A stretch of 29,644 nt of DNA from Spirogloea muscicola. Lineage: Eukaryota; Streptophyta; Zygnematophyceae; Spirogloeales; Spirogloeaceae. A model generated the notes under the pieces. That model did no database searches and was not told the origin of the DNA. It worked only from the letters and a program-made list of their open reading frames with translations. A program made the translations under genes and the position numbers. This document shows positions 21,797 to 29,644 of this stretch, one piece after another. The stretch's first letter is position 1. The number at the start of each line of letters is the position of its first letter. The DNA lies in assembly GCA_009602725.1 (NCBI GenBank), contig WELB01000049.1, positions 425,389 through 455,032 of the forward strand, written 5' to 3'.

Positions 21797-22079
21797 TATG
21801 TCAGAGACACAGCAGCCACGAATCATCAGTGACGTGTCGTCCACTGCAGAGGAGACGAAGTCCTTCCCCACGACCAGAGTCAAAGACAGAGCTACTTAAG
21901 TGTAAAGTGCACGCCACTTGTCAAAGCAATGCTCTTACTCTGCCATGCAATCCATTGCCACTGCCCTGTCGCCTGTACTTCAGAGACGCCTCGTGAAGGT
22001 GCTGTGCCATTGTAGCACAAAGAAATACTGACATCTTTTCAATGACATCTGCTCTTGAATTAGCCCCTTATCAGTCCAT
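21797..22079. other. Short intergenic between convergent genes
   Basis: The 283 bases separate the tweety-like stop and the TRM7 stop and must hold both 3' UTRs. I see no exon, repeat module or RNA gene in it. Confidence 0.6.
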
Positions 22080-24484
22080 TCATATATTTGAAGGTTTACG
22101 TTCTTGAGCCTGCTTACTCAGCTGGAGAGCTGTCTTATATGGAGGAGCAATGGGAGGCTGTACAGGAGCTAGGAGCTGGTATGATGTGTGGCTAGTAGAG
22201 CCATCAGAAGCAGAGCTAGTCAAGTCGAGCGGGTAGGACTGGTCGGAGTCAAAACCGCTGAGATCGCCACATGCGAGGAAAGGTATCAGTGTACGGTTGC
22301 AGCCGTCCAAGCTGGACTCCCAGTAATCTGTGGCAGAGCTCCAATGCAGGGGTGCGGTCCATGTGGGCATGTGCAGGAGCCAGTGAAAAGTATCAGTAGT
22401 TAGAAACTGAGAAAGGCGACGACACCACACTAACAGCAAACGCCTACATGAAGTGGAGTCATTCCTGGACTGCCTATAAGATTTTAAAGGCCACTTTGAA
22501 GTTGTGACACGTTGCAGCAAGCATATGCGCTTGAGAAATACCAAGATCATCTGCAGCCGAGCTGATTTTCTCCAGCAGGCCGTGCAGGTGGGCAGGATCA
22601 AAGCCCTCCGGTGGGCTGTAGTCCTCACACACGGCGAAGGCCTCTGCGAGTATTTCGCTTGAGCTACGCATGAGCACACAACAGACGCCTGCACTGAAAG
22701 GGCACTGCATTGTTGTGCTGCTGCCTTTAGTACAGTGCTTGACTTTGACAACGTACCTATGCTGGAGTTACGGCTGCTCTTGGGCTTCGCACAAGTGACG
22801 CGTGGAAAGAAGATCTTCAGCTGCAAGGAGGAGCAACAAGCAATAGGCCATTAAATGGCTTCCTTAGGCTTGGAACTTACAAGAACCTGTAGGCTTGCAG
22901 CATAACTCTGACTTGTCACAGACTGCCAGGCATGCACAAGTAGGTCCTCAGGACCTACTTGCGTGTAGAGCAGTGAGATGTCCTTGCCACGGAAAATCTT
23001 GGCGACAAAGTTGCCACCAGGACGAAGCACGTGGGTCACTATAGTCAGTGCCTTCACACAGAGGCAACATCAGGCGCCCAGCTGGTAAGAGAACACCAAA
23101 GAAGCTGCACAAAGTGATACCAGTAGGCAGGTCACTGTATATGTGCAATATTCTCGCGTTGGCACTCACGGCTAGTATGAGCTGGGCTTGCACAAACTCG
23201 TCCATGTCATGTAGACCTGTCACTGAGGACCACAGATATTGCAGTACGAGAGCACATGTTCCTCAAGGCCACACAAGAGTACTTCATATTCACACAGGAC
23301 CATGAAACACCATGCAAGGGCACAAATGTTGGGATGAGTGGCATGCTCACCGTCAGGAGCTCCATCGCAAACGACCAGGTCTGCCTGACCTCCATCAAAG
23401 TGCTTGATAACCTGCCAAGTGCAAACATTAGAGAGCCAGGCCAGGAGAGGAGGTTGGGGTATGGGCATTGACCTCTCACGTATTTGCAGTTCCAGTGACA
23501 AAAGCATAGCCCTCGACAGCCCCAGTCATGTCAGTCGGTTGTTCTTCCCCCTGCTTGCATGCGAATCTTTGAATCCTGTAGTGGCAATAAAGGGCCAATG
23601 TTGCCGACAGTCTCAGCTCCTGGAGCTCACCTGCTGCGCCGTGCGGGCACTCGTGATGTCCCCCTGGATCTGTATCACGCCCTCAATGGCGGCCATAGGC
23701 TGCAGGTCAATCGCCACAATCAAGGGCAGCTTCCCTTCCCTGTCCAGCACCGCAGCACGGAGCAGAGCACTAAGCACTTGTGAGGCCTGGCCGGCGCCTC
23801 AACTACCCATGCAGTAGTAGCAGTCAGAGAAACAGCGCCAGCTGTGGCTGCCTAGTGCGAGTTGCACCTGGAGCCCTGCTTGGCCTTGGCTGGGAGGTAG
23901 ACCGACCTGCTGAGCACCTGCCAGAGAGCCAGATATCGGTGAGAACCAGGCTACCGATATCGGTGAGAACCAGGCTACCACCGTGCCGACCACCGTGTGC
24001 AAGGCCTGGCCATCACGTCCACGCAGCCGCTGTGTCATGGCAGGCAGGCCTGCCAAGGGGCAGGACCTGGCTCCAGCTCCCAGGGGCTGCGCAGAGATCC
24101 ACCACTCGCTCGACGCCTGCACCATTGGCGGCAGCCCAGCCCGGCGGTGAGCTGCAGCTACGCAATGGGGTACTGGGTCCAGCTGCGGCACTAAGCAGTC
24201 CAGAATTTGTGGGGGGGGGGCGGCGACGGCGGCGGCGGCGGCTCACGCCGCACCTTGGAGGAACCCAAACTCGTCATTGAGCTGGAGGAGCTTGAAGGCG
24301 CTGCGGGCGCGCCAGCCCTCCTCCTTGGCCTTGCGGTAGTAGATGTCCTGCGCTCGCCACGGCAGCGGCCCGCCGGGACGTCCCAAGGCCTCAACAACGG
24401 CGGTTGCGGCAGCGGCCAAGGCGCACATGAAGCGGCAGGCTGCTCCCCGCTGCTCACCCGCTTGTCCTTCGACGCGCGGCCCAT
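22080..24484 (-). CDS. TRM7: TRM7/FTSJ1 tRNA 2'-O-methyltransferase
   Basis: TRM7 uses SAM to 2'-O-methylate tRNA anticodon-loop positions 32 and 34, with Trm732 and Trm734 type partners. Ten exons, high to low: 24484-24458, 24347-24254, 24116-24067, 23786-23631, 23411-23351, 23222-23170, 23051-22959, 22820-22757, 22643-22511, 22311-22080; 320 residues (yeast 310, human 329). [42 protein letters not shown] (SAM loop), [39 protein letters not shown] and SRNSSIEAF follow the family in order. The catalytic tetrad is complete: K28, D125, K165, E200; the Glu codon is split by the intron after 22757. The C-terminus, [20 protein letters not shown] then [11 protein letters not shown], marks TRM7 rather than other FtsJ enzymes. 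The exon 9/10 junction (donor at 22510) is the least certain; the exon 4 start adds ASQ after SWSQ. Confidence 0.95.
23933..23980. repeat. Two tandem 24-bp units in a TRM7 intron
   Basis: ATATCGGTGAGAACCAGGCT plus four bases, twice in tandem (23933-23956, 23957-23980). The junction creates the perfect palindrome ACCGATATCGGT. It lies in the third TRM7 intron. Confidence 0.9.
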
Positions 24485-24499
24485 GGTTGCAGCAGCAGC

Positions 24500-24954
24500 A
24501 GCGCCTCCGCCGCCGTCGGCGGAGGCGTCGGCGGCGCGGGGCTGCGAGGCAAGCGGCAGGTCGTATGATCCACAGTGGGCTACGGCGACTTGGCTTGCCT
24601 TGTTCCCCTCAGCTCAACTTACGTCGATATACTAATATTACAACACTCTTTTACCGCAAGATCTTGTTCTTCTTCTTTGAAAACTGTATCAGAACTTTGA
24701 GATTGTGAGTGCTGACACGGGGTTTACTGAGAGGGACCCTGTTTGCCCATCCTGCAGCGCGTTGCTCTTGAAATGAAAGGGGAGGCAAGACGACCCAATA
24801 TCACCGGCATTGAAGCATTAGGCAAAGGAAGTGCAAATGATGGGGCTACACCAAGTGAAGCCTTAAACTAGGAGGGGTTTATGAAGCAGGGCAAAAGCAA
24901 CGACTGGAGGGGGGCTTCAGCACCTAGCAGTGAGCAAGTACAAATCCGACAGGC
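24500..24954. other. TRM7 upstream region
   Basis: GCC/GGC-rich for about 60 bases above the TRM7 ATG, then AT-richer. Near 24840 the segment GGGGCTACACCAAGTGAAGC matches the repeat at 17000. No exon seen. Confidence 0.5.
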
Positions 24955-25430
24955 CAAGGAAGGCGGCCAAGTATGCAGACCACCCGGCTGGGGACGAGTT
25001 CGTACTCCTGGCCATGGATGTGCACGGGGCTCTCGGGTCCCAGTGGCTCGACCTGCTGGCCAGGCTTTGCGCGGCGCGCTGTGTCCCGCAGGCGAGGTAA
25101 GCCGGCTGGCTCCACCGCCGCTGGCTCGTGGGCCCAGGTATATCGCATGCGTTTGTCAGTCTCCCTCCAGCGGTCCATGGCCCACGCCTTGCATCTGCGT
25201 GCTGGTCGTGCTCTCGCTGCAGCCTCTGGCTTTCGTCAGGGGGATAGTTTTCCAGCAGCTAGTCTGTCGGATTTGAGGCTCCTCACTCGTAGCTACTGAG
25301 TGGTCCATCCTCCACCCGTTCTGACATAGCATTGTCAGGCCTCTCCGTCATTGCGGCCCCTTCGACCCTTTGTCAATCATTTCGGGCTAGCGTTTCACAG
25401 CTCTTGCCCCCATTGGGAGAGCACTTCTTC
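24955..25430 (+). pseudogene. Truncated LINE 3' end, second copy
   Basis: The same C-terminal region as the element near 12 kb, only its last part: KYADHPAGDEFVLLAMDVHG and SQWLDLLARLCAARC from 24965, then after a frame change AQVYRMRLSVSLQRSMAHAL and the end ASLSDLRLLTRSY with stop at 25297-25299. The 3' UTR continues with GTGGTCCATCCTCC and reaches hairpin core 25384-25403 (GGGCTAGCGTTTCACAGCTC), then GCCCCCATTGGGAGAG and ends near 25430. The frame change and missing upstream domains show it is dead. It links the hairpin module physically to the LINE 3' UTR. Confidence 0.78.
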
Positions 25431-25549
25431 AAGTTGGGGGCAAAGCGGCGGCAATTGTTCCAACTGATGACGCCCGGGGTCGTTCTCTGATATTGAAAAG
25501 CTCTTCCATAGGGGCGATGGCTATATAACAAGTAAGCTCATTAGAGGGG

Positions 25550-26180
25550 GGCGAAGGTTGTGAGAGGCCAGCCCAGAAAAGATTGGACAAGGTTTGAAAG
25601 GCCAGTTGTCTTGGCCAGGAGAGCGATGCTTGCTCAATGGCGGCGCAATCCGGCGGCGGTGATGGTGTGTGTCGGCTCGACAGGGCTGGTGTCTGTGTTG
25701 GAGCCCCTTCGTCCAACCAACACTCGCCAAAAAAGAGCTCTTTCCATGTAACGCAATGGCTGTGAGAGGCCAGCCCAATGTTATGTGCAAGGTCTGAAAG
25801 GGCCGGAAGGCGTAAAAAGCAAGGTACTAAAACTCTAAGACTTTAAGGCGTCAGCCTCCCCAAGGCGGGGGAATGGCGGCTCCGGGTGTTGGCCCCGGGC
25901 CTCATTGTGGCCGAGTGGCCCCTTGAAGAACAGCGCTTCCAAAGTGACAGCACAGGCTCTGAGAAGAAGTGGTTCTCCCAATGGGGGCAAGGGCTGTGAG
26001 AAGCCAGCCCGAAAAGAATTGACAAGGTTTGAAGGGGCCAAACTACGAGCGAAGCAGCGACTGCGGGGCCTGAAGAAGAAGTGGCTCTCCCAATGGGGGC
26101 AAGGGCTGTGAGAAGCCAGCCCGAAAAGAATTGACAAGGTTCGAAGGGGCCAAACTACGAGCTAAGCAGCGACTGCGGGG
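25550..26180 (-). repeat. Hairpin modules, two in a 110-bp tandem duplication
   Basis: Cores at 25557-25574, 25758-25776, 25991-26010 and 26103-26122. The last two belong to near-identical units of about 110 bases starting at about 25964 and 26074, both with TCTCCCAATGGGGGCAAGGG, the core, and GAAGGGGCCAAACTACGAGC. These are the reverse complement of the LINE 3' UTR seen at 25.3 kb. Confidence 0.85.
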
Positions 26181-26470
26181 CCTGAAGAGGCTATGGCAGA
26201 ACGGGGGAGGATGGACCACTTAGTAGTTACGAGTGAGGAGCCTCACATCCGACAGACTAGCTGCCGGTAAACTATCCCTCATGAAACCATCCCCCCTTAA
26301 GAGGCTATGGCAGAACGGGGGAGGATGGACCACTCAGTAGTTACGAGTGAGGAGCCTCACATCCGACAGACTAGCTGCCGGAAAACTATCCCCCTGACGA
26401 AAGCCGGAGGCCGCAGCGAGAGCAGCCTGAGAGGCCGCCGCAGCGAGAGCAGCCTGAGAGGCCAGCCCAG
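26180..26470 (-). repeat. LINE terminal segment, tandem duplicate
   Basis: GGCTATGGCAGAACGGGGGA, GGATGGACCACT, AGTAGTTACGAGTGAGGAGC and the following bases down to about CCGGAAAACTATCCC occur twice, near 26185-26280 and 26302-26397. Read on the minus strand they encode the LINE end ASLSDLRLLTRSY-type peptide plus its stop and 3' UTR start. A short GCCGCAGCGAGAGCAGCCTG unit is repeated within 26410-26458, followed by half a hairpin module (26455-26468). Confidence 0.8.
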
Positions 26471-26926
26471 AAGATGGACAAGGTCTGAAGGGGCCGGATG
26501 GCGTAAAAAGCAAGAAACTGAATCTCTAAGACGTTAAGGCGTCACCCTCTCCACCTGCATCCACGGAAGTGCCTTCTTCATGCCACTGGCTTGCATGCTG
26601 GTGCTCCGGCGCCCCAGATAGTCCATGACATGTATGTGCTCACTCGTGGGTATAAGAGTCCCCCTTCCATTGTCTTTCCCGTTTCCTTACGACAGCCCAT
26701 TTTGAAAATTTCATTGTGCTTCTTATAAACTGTGTACTGGCCTCCCTTTCAATTCATGCTCACCGCGCGCCTTGCCTCTGCCCTCCGACCGTGAGCGGCC
26801 GCTGGTGGAGCGGAGGTGCCTGGTGCATATCAAATAAGAGGGAGGCTATGGTCGAAGCAGTGGACTGTCCAGGCCAAGCGAAATGGAAGCCGAGAGTTTA
26901 TGTTTTATTTTCTATTTTTTGCGGCT

Positions 26927-26986
26927 GCTGATATTGAAAGCATGGGGGTACACAAAGCTGATATTGAAAGAACGGGGGTACACAAA
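26927..26986. repeat. Two tandem 30-bp units
   Basis: GCTGATATTGAAAG followed by a GGGGGTACACAAA end, repeated once with two mismatches. The GGGGNTACACNAAG core resembles the dispersed segments near 17000 and 24840. No coding sequence is visible from 26470 to 27060. Confidence 0.85.
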
Positions 26987-27059
26987 GCGAAGAACCCTGG
27001 CTGAAGGGGCTAAGGGGACAGGGAGAAAGCACAATCGAAAAGTGACTTAAGGAAACCTT

Positions 27060-27345
27060 GTCCAATCTTTCTGGGCTGGCCTTTCACAGCCCCCGGCCCC
27101 TTCGGAAGAGCTCACTTGTTCTTCTATCAAGGATTTCAGACCCACGAGTGAGCAATTATATATCCACAGGGTAACTTGGGGAGCTGGAAAGGTAGTATCA
27201 TCCATCAGGTGGCTTGCTCAGCATGCCGTCCGTAACAAGCGGGACATCCACTTTCCTCCAATGGGGGCGAGGGCTGTGCAAAGCAGAAGAACGTGCTCGC
27301 CCATAGAGAAGAGGGGCTGGCAAAGCCAGCCCGGCAAGAATGGAC
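27060..27345. repeat. Three hairpin modules downstream of the unknown gene
   Basis: Cores at 27073-27091 (+ type), 27271-27286 (partial) and 27313-27332 (GGGGCTGGCAAAGCCAGCCC, a perfect stem), the last followed by AAGAATGGACAATGTCC. They occupy the place where further exons of the gene at 27496-28104 would be expected. Confidence 0.8.
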
Positions 27346-27495
27346 AATGTCCAAAGCCAAAGAGAAGAGGTGCCGAAAAAAAGGACTACACCTCAAAACA
27401 CTACAAAACGCAAGACGATGCAAAGGGTTGCTGCAGGGTGACGAAAGCTGCAGCTCTGACATGGGCACGATGGTTAGAAGGGCTGCCAGTTGGAC

Positions 27496-28104
27496 CTTAT
27501 ACTTCTTCGCGTGGACCAGCAGGAGGGTCCCAAACCCCTGGATGTAGCCTGGCCGGTGGGCGTGCTGCAGGTAGGCGTGCACATCCGCGCCGTACACTGT
27601 GACAGGCGTGTGCTCCACCTCCTTCTCCTTGTCGCCGTCCTCTGTGATGACCTAGACGCAGGCACCAGCAGACGAGCTCGACAATCAGCTCACAGGTCGT
27701 GGTTGGACACAGTCTGTGATCACATCAGTGCCTGTGTGCACATGCCTGTCTCTGTGCTTGCGAGCTGCTAAAGTTCGCCTGCCGCGGCTGTGACCAGCAG
27801 CTGCAGTTCCCTGCCAGTGCGGGCTGCATAGCAATGCTCCTGGGGACAAGTGCAAGCTGCTATATGATGAGTGCAACTAGCACTGTGATGCCCACGTCGA
27901 AAAGAAGGGCTGTCACCAGCTTGACGTCGTTGAGCTCACCTTCCAAGCATTCTGCATGAGCCGGGTCTGCTTCACAGCATGGTACGGGCTGCCGCTTTTG
28001 GAGTGCTTGGCCACCCAGATGGAGGCGTCGACCTCGTCCTGAGGCCGCGCGTAGTTCCTGTGGAAGGTGTACGGGCCGACATTGACCATCACGCCACCGT
28101 CCAT
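27496..28104 (-). CDS. Unrecognised gene, 5' exons only, probably truncated
   Basis: Two exons, 28104-27940 and 27651-27496, join in phase 0 (donor GTGAGC, acceptor GTCTAG) to 107 residues. The start MDGGVMVNVGPYTFHRNYAR follows a GC-rich leader. Middle segments are DEVDASIWVAKHSKSG and YHAVKQTRLMQNAWK; exon 2 has an acidic-basic stretch (EDGDKEKE) and then YGADVHAYLQHAHRPGYIQG and FGTLLLVHAKKYK. Composition and splice sites look like a real gene, but I recognise no family and see no membrane segment or catalytic motif. After exon 2 a possible donor (27495) leads into hairpin-module repeats, and no further minus-strand exon is seen before TRM7. Read-through would end at 27205 inside repeats. 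It may be a gene cut short by repeat insertion, or the last exons are unrecognised. Confidence 0.5.
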
Positions 28105-28261
28105 GGCGGCTGGAGCAGGGCCCGCCCGCCCCGCCCGGCTCTCCCAGAGCAAGCTCGCCCGGCCCTCCGTCTGGCCCGGGCCTGCCTCGGGGGCCTCCAG
28201 CGTCGGAGGAAGAAAACGGCGCAATGCGAGCCGCCACGCTGCCTGCCGCGCTGCCGAGGTG

Positions 28262-28540
28262 CGAGCTCGCTGGCAAAGCCAGTCCTAAAAAGAATGGACA
28301 ATGTCCGAAGCCAAAAGAGGAGCCGGAAAAAGGACTACACTACAAAACACTGCAAACCACGTAGACGATGCAGAGTCGCTCAGTACCCACGAGTGAGCAA
28401 CATCAGGTCTGAGTAGCTCGCTGCAGGGAAAGAGGCACTCCGCCGAGACCCAGAGGCGGCAAAGCCAGCCCTCGCAAGCTGTCAAGCTCCGAACGGGCCG
28501 AAGAGTTGTTTTCAAACCACGCAGCTACGCAATCTCTACG
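28262..28540 (-). repeat. Partial hairpin modules at the unknown gene's 5' side
   Basis: Half-stem copies at 28270-28285 (TGGCAAAGCCAGTCC followed by AAGAATGGACAATGTCC) and near 28456-28471. A GAGTGAGCAACATCAGGTCT stretch near 28391 is like the LINE terminal segment. They begin about 160 bases above the start codon of the gene at 27496-28104. Confidence 0.65.
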
Positions 28541-28599
28541 ATCTATACGACGAAGAGTCCACTTCACCCAGCAGGACCTTATGCGCTTTAGGCCCCTCC

Positions 28600-29022
28600 G
28601 TCATTTGGCTTCTGTCGAACCTTTTGTCAATTCTTTTCGGGCTGGCTTCTAACAGCCCTTGCCCCATTGGGAGAACCAGGAAAGCGCGGCCAGATTTACT
28701 GGTGGCTGGGCCAGGAAGAAGAGAACCACTTCTTCTTTTTCTTCTTATGCTGTCTATATCCGCGCTGGTCTCCAACCTTCTACATCAGGAAAAGCGCGTC
28801 CAGATTCTGGGCTGGCTTTGCCCCTCTTCTCTATGGGCGAGCACTTTCTTCTATTCAAGTCAGATTGACTGGTGGCTGGGAGAGAAGTGGCACTCCCAAT
28901 GGGGGCAAGGGCTTGTGAAAAGCCAGCCCGAAAAGAATTGACAAAGGTTCGAAGGGGCCATATGACGGAGGAGCCTAAAAAGCGCTAAGCAGCTACGAAG
29001 GGGGGCCTGAAGATGCTATGTC
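28600..29022. repeat. Hairpin modules in mixed orientation
   Basis: Cores at 28639-28658 (+), 28809-28824 (+, partial) and 28909-28929 (-). The segments AGCGCGGCCAGATTTACTGG, AGCGCGTCCAGATTCTGG and GTCAGATTGACTGGTGGCTG recur around them, suggesting successive insertions into each other. No gene is seen. Confidence 0.75.
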
Positions 29023-29544
29023 AGAACGGGGGAGGATGGACCACTCAGTAATTACGGGTGAGGAGCCTCAAATCCGACAAACTAGCCGCCGGAAAACTAT
29101 CCCCCTGCCGAAAGCCTGAGGCTGCAGCGAGAGCGTGGCCAGCACGCAGATGCAAGGCGTGGGCCATGGACCGCTGTGCTTGTTGTTCTTCGTACTTCCC
29201 CTGGCCCCTTCTCGTCCTTTGTTCATTCTTTTTTGAGCTGGCTTTTTCCAGCCCCTATCCTCAATGGGCGAGCCCTTCATCCGCTGAAGGAAGACTGACA
29301 ATCGCATGCGGTATACCTGGGCCCACGAGCCAGCGGCGTTGGAAGTCAGCCGGCTCACCGCGCCTGCGGGACACAAGGGAGAGGCCAGCCCAAAGGAATG
29401 TCCATACGCCTTGCATCTGCGTGCTGGCCGTGCTCTTGCTGCGGCCTCCGGCTTTCGTCAGGGGGGATAGTTTCCCGGCAGCTAGTCTGTCGGATTTGAG
29501 GCTCCTCACTCGTAACTACTGAGGGGTCCATCCTCCCCCGTTCT
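29023..29544. repeat. Large imperfect inverted repeat of LINE ends
   Basis: The left arm (about 29023-29159, LINE end on minus) and right arm (about 29407-29544, LINE end on plus) are about 137 bases each and nearly complementary. Each carries the ASLSDLRLLTR-type C-terminus and first 3' UTR bases. Between them, reading on minus, the LINE frame continues upstream (AGSWAQVYRMRLSVFLQR at about 29345-29290) but is interrupted by a hairpin module with core 29235-29255. Confidence 0.75.
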
Positions 29545-29644
29545 AGAAGAAGTGGCTCTCCCAATGGGGGCAAGGGCTGTGAGAAGCCAGCCCGAAAAGT
29601 GACAAGGTTCGAAGGGGCCAAACTACGAGCTAAGGAGCGACTTC
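29545..29644 (-). repeat. Hairpin module at the right window edge
   Basis: AGTGGCTCTCCCAATGGGGG, core 29574-29593, GACAAGGTTCGAAGGGGCC and AACTACGAGCTAAG, near-identical to the copies at 11171 and 26103. It runs to the window end. Confidence 0.85.

Noticed and set aside
26130-26150. GGTTCGAA in the hairpin repeats as a pol III B box of a tRNA-derived SINE
   Set aside because: The last two bases of the B-box consensus do not match, no convincing A box is present, and the motif is antisense to the LINE 3' UTR that carries it.

Overview
This window looks like nuclear DNA of a green-lineage eukaryote, most probably a unicellular green alga. The genes are cut by many short GT-AG introns, mostly 50-370 bases. 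Several proteins are plant-type: a UVR8 UV-B photoreceptor, a mitochondrial RCC1-repeat protein of RUG3 type, plant-type FKBP12, plant-type mitochondrial bL9 and the plant relative of tweety membrane proteins. I cannot name the species. All exon boundaries below were read by eye from splice sites, frame and family resemblance; exon lengths were checked so that phases agree.

Layout from left to right: a 123-base poly-T run; a small ankyrin-repeat gene whose start is not visible (+, to 1434); a quiet stretch; a complete 12-exon UVR8 gene (-, 2359-5509) carrying all three GWRHT tryptophan motifs and a C-terminal VP motif; a 1.9 kb GC-rich divergent intergenic region; mitochondrial ribosomal protein bL9 (+, 7385-8888) convergent, with only 40 bases between stops, with FKBP12 (-, 8929-10058).

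From 10.4 to 13.0 kb lies a repeat block with a decayed non-LTR retrotransposon (LINE) end and many copies of a short hairpin repeat. Then come two closely spaced mitochondrial genes, PET117 (+, 13245-13567) and a RUG3-like gene (+, 13668-15801), only 100 bases apart. A repeat-bearing stretch (15.8-17.4 kb) precedes a ten-exon tweety-like membrane protein gene (+, about 17537-21796), which is convergent with TRM7/FTSJ1 tRNA 2'-O-methyltransferase (-, 22080-24484).

The last 5 kb is repeat-rich: LINE 3' ends in both orientations, tandem and inverted duplications, and about half of the hairpin modules. Embedded in it is the 5' part of an unrecognised gene (-, 27496-28104) whose downstream exons appear to be replaced by repeats.

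Functionally, three genes point to mitochondria (bL9m, PET117, RUG3-like), one to tRNA anticodon-loop modification, one to protein folding, one to the plasma or endomembrane, and one to UV-B sensing. They are not an operon-like pathway. The most unusual non-genic signal is the family of about 30 hairpin modules, which in two independent places sits about 90-100 bases after a LINE stop codon.
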